DNA of 64,000 nt from G963676095 sp963676095 (lineage in GTDB: Bacteria > Bacteroidota > Bacteroidia > Bacteroidales > Prolixibacteraceae). Shown here in pieces: positions 45,369 through 54,360 of this stretch. The stretch's first letter is position 1, and every line of letters starts with the position of its first letter. The position numbers were made by a program, and so were the translations under genes. The notes below the pieces were generated by a model that saw only the letters and a list, made by a program, of their open reading frames with translations, was not told the DNA's origin and ran no database searches. The DNA is taken from positions 5,394,001 through 5,458,000 of the forward strand of contig OY781040.1 in assembly GCA_963676095.1 (NCBI GenBank), given 5' to 3'.

Positions 45369-45578
45369 TTGATTTTGAATCAAGCAATTAGGATAAATGA
45401 TTTCGTCTTCTCTCTGATTGATCTTGAAATTTATTATTGGCACGAGAAACACCAAGATGATTTCGCAAAAGGAGTAAATCATAATAAAGCAATTGGAGAA
45501 CTTGAAGCACACCGATATGGAATTGATATTTCACTAGGTAATACATACAAAGATGATTTCGGACAAAAGAACAAATAA
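45369..45578 (+). CDS. Small hypothetical protein, probably a gene fragment
   Basis: The 69-residue frame (ILNQAIRINDFVFSLIDLEI ... GIDISLGNTYKDDFGQ) looks like a globular segment but has no recognised family and no clear ribosome-binding site. Upstream sequence has stops in all frames nearby. It is followed directly by an R8 module, as several other genes here are. Confidence 0.4.
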   Translation: MILNQAIRINDFVFSLIDLEIYYWHEKHQDDFAKGVNHNKAIGELEAHRYGIDISLGNTYKDDFGQKNK

Positions 45579-45579
45579 T

Positions 45580-45690
45580 GTACGACGAGACAATAATTAA
45601 TCATTCTGCCCATGTGCAACATAGAGGTTGAATGTGGTGTTGGCGTAAAACAGAAATAATAACCTGACCGGTATTATAAATTTTTGAGAT
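45580..45690. repeat. R8 module
   Basis: GACAATAATTAATCATTCTG starts five bases after the stop. It continues CCCATGTGCAACATAGA and GTGGTGTTGGCGTAAA, parallel to the copies at 36578 and 50043. Confidence 0.6.
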
Positions 45691-45910
45691 GCTTCGTTGA
45701 AGGCATTGGCTGGGATTGGTAGCCTGGAGTGTTTTGTTTTTTTGATTGTATGGTAGATTTTAGTAAAAGAGGTGGCTTTTGGTATATTTCGGAGATGTTG
45801 GGTCTTTCCCGGAAATGGTTATACTTTTAAAAGGTTATAGCCCTTATTTTTCTGTTTGCGGTGGATTGTAAAATCAAATTTTCTAACTTTGTAGCATAAA
45901 TTAATTGAAT

Positions 45911-46066
45911 ATGGCAATTGCAATCAAATCAATACCAGTTCTGAAAGCAAAAGCAGCAGAAGGTTTTACGTCCAGGGTTAAAAAAAATTCTGCCGTCAAA
46001 CATACCGTTAAATTTAGCAAACAAACAACGGTAGCCGCTAAGATATTGGCCAAATCGAAAATCTAA
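45911..46066 (+). CDS. Small putative antitoxin upstream of GNAT toxin gene
   Basis: The 51-residue protein is basic, with MAIAIKSIPVLKAKAAEGFT at the N-terminus and ILAKSKI at the end. Small proteins of this pattern occur directly before GNAT acetyltransferase toxin genes in Bacteroidota. It starts 12 bp before the acetyltransferase frame ends its gap, giving a two-gene unit. The antitoxin role is inferred from gene order. Confidence 0.55.
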   Translation: MAIAIKSIPVLKAKAAEGFTSRVKKNSAVKHTVKFSKQTTVAAKILAKSKI

Positions 46067-46078
46067 AAACCATCATCG

Positions 46079-46688
46079 TTGAGTTTTCTTGCTGATAAAT
46101 GCACTTTACGTCTTTATGATGACTCAGTCAAAACAGGATGCATCCCTTTTGATTGTGGACACAAGGATTTAAATGAGTTTTTTGCCAACGATGCTATTTT
46201 ATACAGTTCTGAACTATTAGGTAAATCCTATTGTTTTACCTTGGATGAAAATCCATCAATAATTGTTTGTGCCTTCACTGTATCAAATGATAGTATCAAA
46301 ACAATAAACCTGCCCAATGCCCGAAAGAAGAAAGTATCCAGGGAAAATTCCACACCAAAAACAAATGAGGAGTTATCCGGCTGTACTAATTGGTCGTTTA
46401 GGTGTAAATACCAACTACCGTTTAATTGAAGGAGAAGAACAACGTACAGGTAATCAGTTGATGGATTTTATCAAGTCATGGTTCATCGATAGCGGTAATA
46501 AAACGGGATGCCGCTTTGTTGTAGTGGATGCATACAATGAGCCAGGTCCATTACGTTACTACGAAAAGAATGATTTTGTATATCTGTTTAGTTCTGAAGA
46601 ACAGGAAAAAAAATTTACTGGTTTAGAGGAAACAGCAAAGCTCAAAACCCGTTTAATGTATTTCGATCTGATACTATTGCAGCCATAG
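46079..46688 (+). pseudogene. GNAT-type acetyltransferase (TacT-like), frameshifted
   Basis: The first frame (46079-~46345) gives LYDDSVKTGCIPFDCGHKDL and NLPNARKKKVS. The second frame (~46345-46688) continues KIPHQKQMRSYPAVLIGRLG, GNQLMDFIKSWFI, TGCRFVVVDAYNEPG and LKTRLMYFDL. Together they form a ~200-residue GNAT protein with a one-base insertion near 46335-46350 (CCAGGGAAAATTCC). Family members acetylate aminoacyl-tRNA or other targets. It is inactivated unless the shift is a sequencing error. Confidence 0.75.
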
Positions 46689-46768
46689 ATGTTTTTTTGG
46701 TATTAATTAACCAACTGTAGTTTAATCCGGTTTTGCTGAAATGATTTTAATTTATTGATTCATAGCAA

Positions 46769-47230
46769 CTATTCGGGAATCTGACTGTTGAAGATTTAAA
46801 AAGAGATAATTACCAGGCTTACGCACGGAATAAATTAGTGGCTGAAGCATTTTATCTGACCGGAGATATTGAGAAGTACGGGAATGGTTTTATCCGGATC
46901 CGGAAAGAAATAGAAAGCTATCCAACGATGTGTTTTGATTTCAATGAAATACCCAATGGTTTTTTGGTCGAATTAAATTATAAAGATCAAAAAATAAGTT
47001 CTGAAAAAAGAAATGAGCGGATAAATGAGCGGATAAATGCTTTAACAGAGAATGAACGAAGTATCCTGGAAGCCATTGAAAAGAATCCTCGAATTACCCA
47101 GGCACAGTTAGCTGAAAACCTGAATCTGACAGAGTAATACATCCGTAAGCTGATAAAGAAGTTAAAAAACGCTGCCCTCATTCAACGAATCGGATCAAAT
47201 AAAACAGGTTTCTGGGAAATAACCTATTAA
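46769..47230 (+). pseudogene. C-terminal relic of an AlbA_2-type regulator
   Basis: The frame begins inside a broken gene (NLTVEDLKRDNYQAYARNKL, VAEAFYLTGDIEKYGNGF). It continues through an NERINERIN repeat linker and a winged-helix (SILEAIEKNPRITQAQLAEN). A TAA interrupts at 47135-47137, after which the frame resumes YIRKLIKKLKNAALIQRIGS. It is a third member of the family represented by 30000-31607 and 59180-60607. Confidence 0.75.
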
Positions 47231-47299
47231 AAAGTACAGTAGGGGGGATTTTTGATGTTTCGTTGCAGACTTTGGTAGCCGGTAATGGATACCCTATGG

Positions 47300-47480
47300 G
47301 AGGAACGTTGTTGTGAGTGACGCAACAGCATTATTGTGAGTGTCGCAACCGTATTGTTGTGGCGTTCACAAATTTGAAAAGGAATTTCCACTGAACAATA
47401 AATTTTCGAAAGTTACGCTTATAACCCATTTGTGTTATACGTGTAATCCAAATGAGTTACACGTGTAATACGATTGCTTA
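47300..47480. repeat. P3b and P4 palindrome arrays with common spacer
   Basis: P3b units (47308-47372) are followed by the GAACAATAAATTTTCGAAAG spacer and two P4 units (GTTATACGTGTAAT, GTTACACGTGTAAT). Same order as at 33924-34190, 50217-50475 and 52163-52285. Confidence 0.8.
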
Positions 47481-47578
47481 CCTTTTATGAATTAAAAGCT
47501 GGTTTGAAATAATAACAAAAAGCCGTATGTTTGTCCGAAATTTACCGAATATTTCAGACATATTATTGGGACAAAAAT

Positions 47579-48196
47579 ATGGAAGACAGTATTTCACAAA
47601 CAATAAGAGAACGGATTAGGCATATCAAGGCTGGTGAATTGTTTACAACCAGGGACTTTGAGGATATAAACAATGATAATCTTGTTACCCGGACGTTATC
47701 GCGTTTGCAAAACGAAGGTATAATTGTTCGTGTGGCAACAGGCATTTATATGAATCCTAAAAAAACTCAATTTGGTATTTTGTATCCAACATTAGACCAA
47801 ATTGCCCAAAAAATTGCAGAACGAGACAAAGCACAAATTATGCCAACGGGCGATACAGCATTGAATATCTTGGGATTTTCTACACAAGTCCCGATGAACG
47901 CCGTCTATATTACAAACGGTGCAAAACGAAAAATAAGAGTTGGCGAAAGAAACATTATTTTTAAAAATGTCGTTCAAAAAAACTTTCAATTTAAAGGCAA
48001 ACTTTTACCACTAATAATCATTGCTTTAAAGGAGCTTGGTGAAAGTCGCGTTACAGACGAAATCAGGAATAAAATCATTAGCCTTATTTCAAAGAGCAAC
48101 ACAGATGAAAAGACTATAATGATGTACGATTTATACTTGTCTCCCGTGTGGATTAAGGAATTGCTTTTGCCAATCATTAAAATGACAACAAAATGA
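47579..48196 (+). CDS. AbiEi-type antitoxin (DUF6088)
   Basis: About 205 residues from the ATG at 47579 (a TTG-started extension is unlikely). An N-terminal winged helix (RIRHIKAGELFTTRDFE, VTRTLSRLQNEGIIVRVATG) is followed by a C-terminal domain typical of AbiEi/DUF6088 antitoxins. The stop overlaps the toxin start (ATGA), giving a coupled type IV-like abiE pair. Such antitoxins repress their operon and counter the nucleotidyltransferase toxin. Confidence 0.85.
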   Translation: MEDSISQTIRERIRHIKAGELFTTRDFEDINNDNLVTRTLSRLQNEGIIVRVATGIYMNPKKTQFGILYPTLDQIAQKIAERDKAQIMPTGDTALNILGFSTQVPMNAVYITNGAKRKIRVGERNIIFKNVVQKNFQFKGKLLPLIIIALKELGESRVTDEIRNKIISLISKSNTDEKTIMMYDLYLSPVWIKELLLPIIKMTTK

Positions 48197-49194
48197 ATAT
48201 TTGGTTGCATTATAATGAGGACGAAAAACTTGCTATGCTTCAACAAACGGCAGTAGCAAAAAACGTTGTAGAGCAGGCAGTCGAAAAAGATTGGTGGGTA
48301 AGCACCATTTTAATGGCATTGTCAAAAACGTCATGGGCTGATTTTTTGCAATTTAAAGGTGGAACTTCTTTGAGCAAGGCGTGGGGACTGATTAATCGTT
48401 TCAGCGAAGATATTGACTTGGTAATAAGCCGTTCATTCTTCAGCTTACCGGAAGATACCGCTCAACAACGAACAGCAATTCGCCGGAAGGCATTTCATTA
48501 CATCGAGGAAACGCTGATAAAGGAAATAAATAAAATACTGATTTCTACCGGAATAAATGGCTATGAAATAGAACTGATTACTCAAAATAGTAGTGCAATG
48601 GTTGCAACTATTGAAGTGCGATACAAAAGTATCCTTGCCACGGTAATTGATTATGTCCTGCCTGTTGTGAAGATTGAATTTAGTGCAATGTCGCTTGATG
48701 AACCTAATTTAGAAAAAGAGATTACAACACTCATTCACTCTCAATACCCGGAAATAGATAACGGAATAAAATGTATATTTAAATCTGTATTGCCAGAACG
48801 TACTTTTTTAGAAAAGATATTTTTGCTGCACGAAGAATATCAAAGAGACAATCCACGCACAGAGAGAATGTCGAGACATTTGTACGATTTAGAAAAAATA
48901 ATGGACAGTCCATATGCTGAGTCTGCATTGCAAAACGCAGAATTGTACAAAACGATAATCAGACACCGGCAGAAATTCAATAATATTCAAGGTATAGATT
49001 ATCGAACGCATTATTCTGACCAAATACAAATTTGTCCGCCTGAAAAGTTGCGAAACGATTGGAGAAACGACTACGAAGACTTACGGGAAAGTTTTATCTA
49101 CGACAAATCAAAAAAAACATTTGATGAATTGATAACCCGAATGTTGGAACTGACAAACAGAGTAAGAAAAGTAAATATAAAGACAAATGAATAA
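48193..49194 (+). CDS. AbiEii/AbiGii-type nucleotidyltransferase toxin
   Basis: The 333-residue protein has the nucleotidyltransferase motif FKGGTSLSKAWGLINRFSED followed by IDL (GG-S and DxD), with a downstream acidic residue in VVKIEFSA. AbiEii proteins stall growth by modifying tRNA or other RNA and cause abortive infection. It is coupled to the AbiEi gene by a 4-bp overlap. All core residues are present. Confidence 0.88.
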   Translation: MNIWLHYNEDEKLAMLQQTAVAKNVVEQAVEKDWWVSTILMALSKTSWADFLQFKGGTSLSKAWGLINRFSEDIDLVISRSFFSLPEDTAQQRTAIRRKAFHYIEETLIKEINKILISTGINGYEIELITQNSSAMVATIEVRYKSILATVIDYVLPVVKIEFSAMSLDEPNLEKEITTLIHSQYPEIDNGIKCIFKSVLPERTFLEKIFLLHEEYQRDNPRTERMSRHLYDLEKIMDSPYAESALQNAELYKTIIRHRQKFNNIQGIDYRTHYSDQIQICPPEKLRNDWRNDYEDLRESFIYDKSKKTFDELITRMLELTNRVRKVNIKTNE

Positions 49195-49367
49195 AAATTT
49201 TGAAAATGTCAGCGTGCAACAAATTAGGAGTTAAGGCACAGTGGGGCTCAAAAAAGAGGTGGAAAGGTTGATGTTTATGGCCTTTTTTATCAATTTGGTT
49301 GCCACCATTATTGTGTTTTAATTCGTTATAGGCCATAGATGCATTCAAAAACAATATTGTGATTAAA

Positions 49368-50042
49368 ATGGAATTTAAATTAGGAGATAGCATAATCGTA
49401 AAACAAGGGACAAAAGAACCTGATTATGGAGAGTTTGAAATTGGAGGTTGGGAAGGACGAATTATTGAAATAGATACAACGTCGGATAAAGATAATACTT
49501 TGATAACCATTGAATGGGATTCTCATACACTAAACGAAATACCATCGAGTTATATAGAAAAATCCGAAATAGAAGGATACGAATGGAAATATATGACTTT
49601 ATGGGCAACAGAATTAGAAAAAACAAAACCAAGAGACAGCAACGGGAAAGTAAAAAAAATACAAAACAAATTATCCGATAAATATTTTTGGACTTCATTA
49701 GGATATGAAGGAATAAGGATTTCCAAAGTATTAGGCGGAGTAAATCCTAAAGATGAAATGATGTGTTTGCAAAAATGGGTTGACCATCTTGATAAAAAAT
49801 TGACTTTTCCTATTCAGGCAATAGTTACTGATTCTAATAGTAGTTGGATTATTAGAGCAGGAGAAAAAGTATTAATAAAATCTCTACCGCATATTGTAGA
49901 TTTATATGGCGTGATTGCATCAATAAAAATGGATAATGGTAAGAGATATGAATTTCCTCTTTGTGATTTGGAAGTCATAGATAAAAATAGTCCAGACTAT
50001 CAATTAATTGATGATTATAGAACATGGTTTGGGAACAGATAA
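49368..50042 (+). CDS. CcbP-like (calcium-binding-like) protein with N-terminal SH3-like region
   Basis: About 224 residues from the ATG at 49368. The N-terminal ~95 residues resemble a KOW/SH3-like strand set (GDSIIVKQGTKEPDYGEFEI, GRIIEID). The C-terminal ~120 residues (CLQKWVDHLDKKLTFPIQAI, YGVIASIKMDNGKRYEFPLC, DDYRTWF) resemble the cyanobacterial CcbP calcium-binding family. Function in this setting is unknown. It is followed immediately by an R8 module. Confidence 0.5.
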   Translation: MEFKLGDSIIVKQGTKEPDYGEFEIGGWEGRIIEIDTTSDKDNTLITIEWDSHTLNEIPSSYIEKSEIEGYEWKYMTLWATELEKTKPRDSNGKVKKIQNKLSDKYFWTSLGYEGIRISKVLGGVNPKDEMMCLQKWVDHLDKKLTFPIQAIVTDSNSSWIIRAGEKVLIKSLPHIVDLYGVIASIKMDNGKRYEFPLCDLEVIDKNSPDYQLIDDYRTWFGNR

Positions 50043-50215
50043 ATAAAACGCCCTAAACAATTAAGCGTTCTGCCCACGCACAGCATAGAAGGCTGAACGC
50101 GGTATTGGTGTATTGGTGTAAGTCGGGATTAATAACCTGGTCGGTATTATGGTTTTTGGTGCGTTCTGTTTCGGGCTTTGCCTGGCCCTGGCAGTCCAGA
50201 AGATATAGAATTTTG
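50043..50215. repeat. R8 module, long form
   Basis: It starts at the stop codon with AAAACGCCCTAAACAATTAA and GCGTTCTGCCC. It continues into the IS66 TnpA-like tail ending CCAGAAGATATAGAATTTTG. It is the best complete copy beside 35561-35740. Confidence 0.65.
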
Positions 50216-50216
50216 T

Positions 50217-50475
50217 TGTGAGTGGCACAACAGCATTATTGTGAGTGTCACAACAACGTTGTTGGGGGTATCGCAATAACGTTATTGCGGGTGTCGCAAC
50301 CGTATTGTTGCGGCGTTCACAAAAATTATGAGGGAGAAGTTTTACTGAACAATAAATTTTCGGAATTACGCTTATAAACCATTTGCGTTATACATGTAAT
50401 CCAAATGAGTTACACATGTAATACGATTGCATTATACGTGAAATGCAACTGGATTACACGTATAACTTTTTTATC
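50217..50475. repeat. P3b and P4 arrays, fullest copy
   Basis: P3b units include CGCAATAACGTTATTGCG, a perfect 18-bp palindrome, and CAACAACGTTGTTG. The common spacer and four P4 units to 50470 follow. From there to 50822 there is no convincing gene; a broken frame near 50575-50750 has no recognised family. Confidence 0.85.
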
Positions 50476-50822
50476 CTTACGATAAAAGTGTTTGGGAAAA
50501 AGACCGGTAGAAAACCGGCAACAACTGCCCTGGCTGGTCAGGATTAAATTATAATCTTGATAATAAGGTATTTGAATTTCAGAAGGAATTGATGATGCAA
50601 TGTCAATAAATAAACCCTCTGATTACCTGTTTCTCAACCAAAAAAGAAAGTTGAAACTGGTATCCAGAATAAAACAAAATATTGTTAAATTTGATATCGA
50701 ACCCGAAGATGTCGGCTTCTCTTTCTCTCCTAATTTGAGCATCGAAAGTTGACGTTAGTCAGAATGTTAAGACACTCTCATTTGTAGGATAAATGGTAAT
50801 TTAACAAAAAAAACGACCTAAT

Positions 50823-51839
50823 ATGAGATTATTAATTACATTAACTTTAGGATTATTCATTGGATTGAATCTTTTAGGACAAGAGAACAAAGTAAAAGAA
50901 CTAGTTGCACAAGGTACAGAATTACACGATCAGGGGAAATATGATGAAGCTATTGCTAAATATAAGGCAGCATTAGACATTGATAAAAACTCAACATTAG
51001 CAAATTATGAACTGTCTTATACTTATATGGTTACCCGGAAATATGAAGAAGGTATTAAATACAGTAAAATAGTTATTGATCAGAATGCAAATAATCTACA
51101 TGAAGCTTATATTGTTTTAGGGAATTGCCTTGATATGCTTGGTAAGCCTGAAAAAGCAATTAAGGCATACCAAGAAGGTTTGAAAAAATTTCCAAATAGC
51201 AATTTGTTGAATTATAATCTTGCTTTGACTTCTTATAATCAAAAAGATTATGATATTGCTGAAAAAGCTGCGATTAATGCAATTATTGCTAAACCTGCCC
51301 ATGGCAGCAGTCATATAATTTTGGCTGCAATTATGAATGCAAAAGGACAGCGAGTTAAATCATTATTGTCAACATATTATTTTCTAATGCTGGAACCAAA
51401 TTCCAAACGTTCAGATATTAATTATAATAGCTTGAGAAATCTGCTTGGGCAAGGAGTGGAAAAAAAAGATGCGAAAAATATTAACGTTAACGTACCTTTT
51501 AATTCTTCGAAAGATAGCGAATTTGGTGAAGCGGAAATGATGGTAAGCTTATTGGCGGCATCCCAATATACGGACGAGAACAAGAATAAAAGCGATATGG
51601 AATTGTTTGTAGAAACCACAAATAAATTTTTCAGTGTTTTAGGTGAATTGAAAAAGGAAAATAGGGGCTTTTGGTGGGATTTCTATGTGACTAAATTTTA
51701 CGACTTAGTACAAACAAAAAACGATGAAGCATTCAGTTATTATATTTCACAATCAGGTGATTCAGAAACTGTAAGTAAGTGGATAGCTGATAATTCAAGC
51801 AAAATGCAAAAATTTAAAGATTGGACGAACAAAAAATAA
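50823..51839 (+). CDS. Exported TPR-repeat protein
   Basis: The 338-residue protein has a signal peptide (about 1-19, LFIGLNLLG-Q). Four to five tetratricopeptide repeats (about 23-185) are clearest at AIAKYKAALDIDKNSTLANY and AIKAYQEGLKKFPNSNLLNY. The C-terminal ~120 residues have no recognised domain. Such proteins usually scaffold periplasmic complexes. It is a single gene flanked by palindrome arrays and an R8-like start after its stop. Confidence 0.82.
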   Translation: MRLLITLTLGLFIGLNLLGQENKVKELVAQGTELHDQGKYDEAIAKYKAALDIDKNSTLANYELSYTYMVTRKYEEGIKYSKIVIDQNANNLHEAYIVLGNCLDMLGKPEKAIKAYQEGLKKFPNSNLLNYNLALTSYNQKDYDIAEKAAINAIIAKPAHGSSHIILAAIMNAKGQRVKSLLSTYYFLMLEPNSKRSDINYNSLRNLLGQGVEKKDAKNINVNVPFNSSKDSEFGEAEMMVSLLAASQYTDENKNKSDMELFVETTNKFFSVLGELKKENRGFWWDFYVTKFYDLVQTKNDEAFSYYISQSGDSETVSKWIADNSSKMQKFKDWTNKK

Positions 51840-51936
51840 ATATGTGCCCTAATAAATAGGAATATGGGGGTAATCAATCGGTAAACCCCGTATTTTAGAT
51901 CTACTCATTGTTTTTTAAGTTTGGCAAATAGGATCA

Positions 51937-52160
51937 ATGGCAACCGGCATGTTAAATGAGAAAAAATTCTGGGCTATTTACGAAGATTATCTGTCCTCCG
52001 GTTTGAGCATCAGGGATTATTGTGCCAAGCAGGAACGGCAGGTTGGGCTGAGCGCAGTGTTGACACAAACCGGGATTAATAGCCTGGCAGCCATTGTGGC
52101 TTTTTCGGCGTTCCGTTTCGGGCTTTGCCTGGCCCTGGCAGTCCAGAAGATATAGAATGT
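51937..52160 (+). pseudogene. IS66 TnpA-like fragment fused to R8 sequence
   Basis: The frame begins MATGMLNEKKFWAIYEDYLS then SGLSIRDYCAKQ, the N-terminus of the IS66 accessory protein TnpA. It then runs into sequence shared with the R8 modules. This suggests that R8 derives in part from a decayed IS66-type end. Confidence 0.6.
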
Positions 52161-52162
52161 TG

Positions 52163-52285
52163 TTGTGAGTGACGCAACCGTATTGTTGCGGCGTACACAA
52201 AATTATAGGAGAGAAGTTTTACTAAACAATAAATTTTCGAAAGTTACGCTTATAAACCATTTAGATTACACGTATAACTTTTATT
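52163..52285. repeat. Shortened P3b/spacer/P4 block
   Basis: One P3b unit, the GAACAATAAATTTTCGAAAG-type spacer (here AAACAATAAATTTTCGAAAG) and one P4 half-unit. From 52286 to 52500 only broken frames are seen. Confidence 0.65.
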
Positions 52286-52526
52286 ATTTCGGAGCAGGAA
52301 AAAACGGATTAATTGACATTTCAGGTGGAGTAAGATTATTTAGGCATAAATGTTAGCTAACCGGAATAGGAAGAAGGTAACCTGACTCCCCGAAGTACAG
52401 ACCTAAAGGCTTTAACCTTAGCATTGAAAGATTCGGCAGAAGCACAAGCTGAGCGGTTATCGAAGAAGTTTGGGAATGACAGGATAGACAATCCCATAAT
52501 CCGTCAAGACTCCACCGCAAATGCAG

Positions 52527-52641
52527 AACAGAGCGGTGCGGGGGCCGTCAAAACGCCCGGGTGAGGGTTCGTTTTGACAAGATTTTTGCTTCCTTTTCAT
52601 CGACTGGAAAAGGAAGAGCCTGTCCGGCTCAAGGACAGAAA
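52527..52641. repeat. P2 three-hairpin module
   Basis: Same as 34216-34329, with only loop and linker substitutions. Preceded by AATCCGTCAAGACTCCACC. Confidence 0.75.
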
Positions 52642-52659
52642 TTGCAAAAAAAGTTGTTG

Positions 52660-52960
52660 TTTGTGCTTAAAAGAATCCGGATCCGGGAAGCGGAACCTGA
52701 TTGCAAAAATTAGAAACGACATCGGAATTCTGATTGAACGGGTATTTTGCCCGACAGGCAACGATAAATTTATCTTTTTCTCCACCTGCTTTTTCAATTG
52801 ATCCGAAAAAACGGACTGGGGAAAAAGCTGGAAAGCCTACAACAAGTGGTTCTGTTTCAGTACCTCGGTAATCTTGTCTTTCTCCCATCCTGTAACAGTC
52901 TGGATCTGTTTGAGGGTTAAGCCATTCTTCGAACCGTTTATGATGACCGTTTCCATGGCT
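52660..52960 (-). pseudogene. Relic of an Rpn-type transposase 3' end
   Basis: On the minus strand METVIINGSKNGLTLKQIQT is followed by VTGWEKDKITEVLKQNHLL and a stop, then degenerate sequence. It resembles the C-terminal tail of Rpn/PD-(D/E)XK nuclease-family transposases. It is nearly identical to 34355-34655, so the P2-relic-P3a block was copied as one piece. Confidence 0.45.
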
Positions 52961-52985
52961 GACTCATAGTATCATATAGGGAGAT

Positions 52986-53100
52986 GTGAGTCCGTTTCAC
53001 CAACGTTTGGGATAGTGCCTCACTAATGCTTGTGAAGGGGGGCTCACTAACGTTCGGGAGGGTGTCTCACACGTGTTAGTGAGGGCGGCTCCTCTAAATG
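52986..53100. repeat. P3a palindrome array
   Basis: Five 23-bp units, close to 34675-34790 in the first half and to 36661-36775 in the second half. Confidence 0.85.
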
Positions 53101-53132
53101 GGAAAGGATGGATACGACCGATGCTGTTCCCT

Positions 53133-53290
53133 TCGTAAAAAGATGCTGAAGATTTCCGGAAAAGATACTGTACTTTTTTCATCCTTCCGGTATAAGAGGA
53201 AAAGTATATGGGGAAAAGCGCTGGTAGAAAACGATAAAGGCACTGGTTGTAGCATAGACAACTTCTGATTAATGCATAAATGAGTGTAAG
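53133..53290. repeat. P5 and P6 arrays, truncated
   Basis: Two or three P5 units, the CCTTCCGGTATAAG spacer, and one and a half P6 units (GCATAGACAACTTCTGATTA). The block ends at a GTGTAAGCAATCGGT junction (53284). It is an internally deleted version of 36815-37125. The following 350 bp hold no gene. Confidence 0.7.
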
Positions 53291-53610
53291 CAATCGGTCA
53301 CAGGTTGGACTTTTTTGGAATCTGTTTTAAAATGGGGTCGAGTTTACCGGTTTTTCTAAAGAAGTCTAACAATTACCGGGATCAGTCAGCGTTTGTTTAT
53401 TCATACATTTTGAGGAAGGAAAAGACCTGCTATTTATCTGTTATAATTCACTCAGAACATTATGGCTGATGATGCTTGCCTGCGAATAAGTCGTTTCTCA
53501 AAATCGTTATTCATGCGAAAAAATATGGAAAGAATAAAAGGGTCCAGGTATTTCACAGAGAATTTTATCACATTCTTGGCAGTATTTATTATTTATTGCC
53601 TGTTTTGTGA

Positions 53611-53618
53611 TATTTTTG
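53611..53618 (+). promoter_or_regulatory. Putative Bacteroidota -7 element (TATTTTTG)
   Basis: TATTTTTG fits the TAnnTTTG consensus and lies 20 bp before the abiE-like operon start, with TTG upstream at 53595. The upstream spacing is shorter than usual, so this is tentative. Confidence 0.35.
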
Positions 53619-53637
53619 TTTCTGAGAAAAGAGTATA

Positions 53638-54360
53638 ATGGTTACAACTAACGATATATTAAATTTTGCTTTTACGCATAAAGTATTTTCCCGAAAAGAA
53701 TTGATAGCTAATTTGAGGATTCATAATCAGCTCGAAGCTCCGAACTCAATTTCAGAACAAATAAACCGGCTATTAAAATCAGGACAGTTAATTCGGCTTG
53801 AACGTGGAGTTTATAAGTTGTCCGTTGGTGCCCGGAAGGATTTTTCGGTTGTGAGTTCCGAAGAAATTGAAAAGATTAATCAACAAATAAAGAGCCGGTT
53901 CCCGTTTGTTGACTATTGCTTATGGTCCGGTGCTGTGCTTATGCCTTATATGCACCATATTCCAAATTTGAATTTTCTGTTTGTTGATGTAGAGCGTGAA
54001 GTCGCAGAGTCAGTTTTCAATCTATTAAATTCAGATGGCAATAAGCGGGTTTTTCTTATGCCGACGCTCACTGACTTCGAGCGATATATAAACACCAACG
54101 AAGCGATTATCATTCGTCCGTTGATTTCTGAATCTCCTTTGCAGATGGTCGGGGGTATAAATACTCCGACTATAGAAAAAATTCTGGTTGACATAGTCGG
54201 AGATGTAGAATTCTCGTTTTTGCAGGGCGCAGAGATTAATTATGTCTATACCACGATTTTTGAAAGACACAAGGTAAATAAAAACAAGCTCTTACGATAC
54301 GCCACACGACGGGGACGGAAAGAGAAAGTAGAACAATTATTAAACGCCAATAAATTATGA
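53638..54360 (+). CDS. AbiEi-like antitoxin (DUF6577-type)
   Basis: The 240-residue protein has an N-terminal winged helix (SISEQINRLLKSGQLIRLER, GVYKLS) and a C-terminal domain ending in RYATRRGRKEKVEQLL. Gene order and overlap with a nucleotidyltransferase gene mark it as the antitoxin of a second AbiE-type system. It is only distantly similar to the pair at 47.6-49.2 kb. Confidence 0.75.
   Translation: MVTTNDILNFAFTHKVFSRKELIANLRIHNQLEAPNSISEQINRLLKSGQLIRLERGVYKLSVGARKDFSVVSSEEIEKINQQIKSRFPFVDYCLWSGAVLMPYMHHIPNLNFLFVDVEREVAESVFNLLNSDGNKRVFLMPTLTDFERYINTNEAIIIRPLISESPLQMVGGINTPTIEKILVDIVGDVEFSFLQGAEINYVYTTIFERHKVNKNKLLRYATRRGRKEKVEQLLNANKL

Noticed and set aside
46317..46350. Programmed frameshift in the GNAT gene
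   Set aside because: There is no slippery heptamer or downstream structure at the shift, and the local sequence is better explained by one inserted base.
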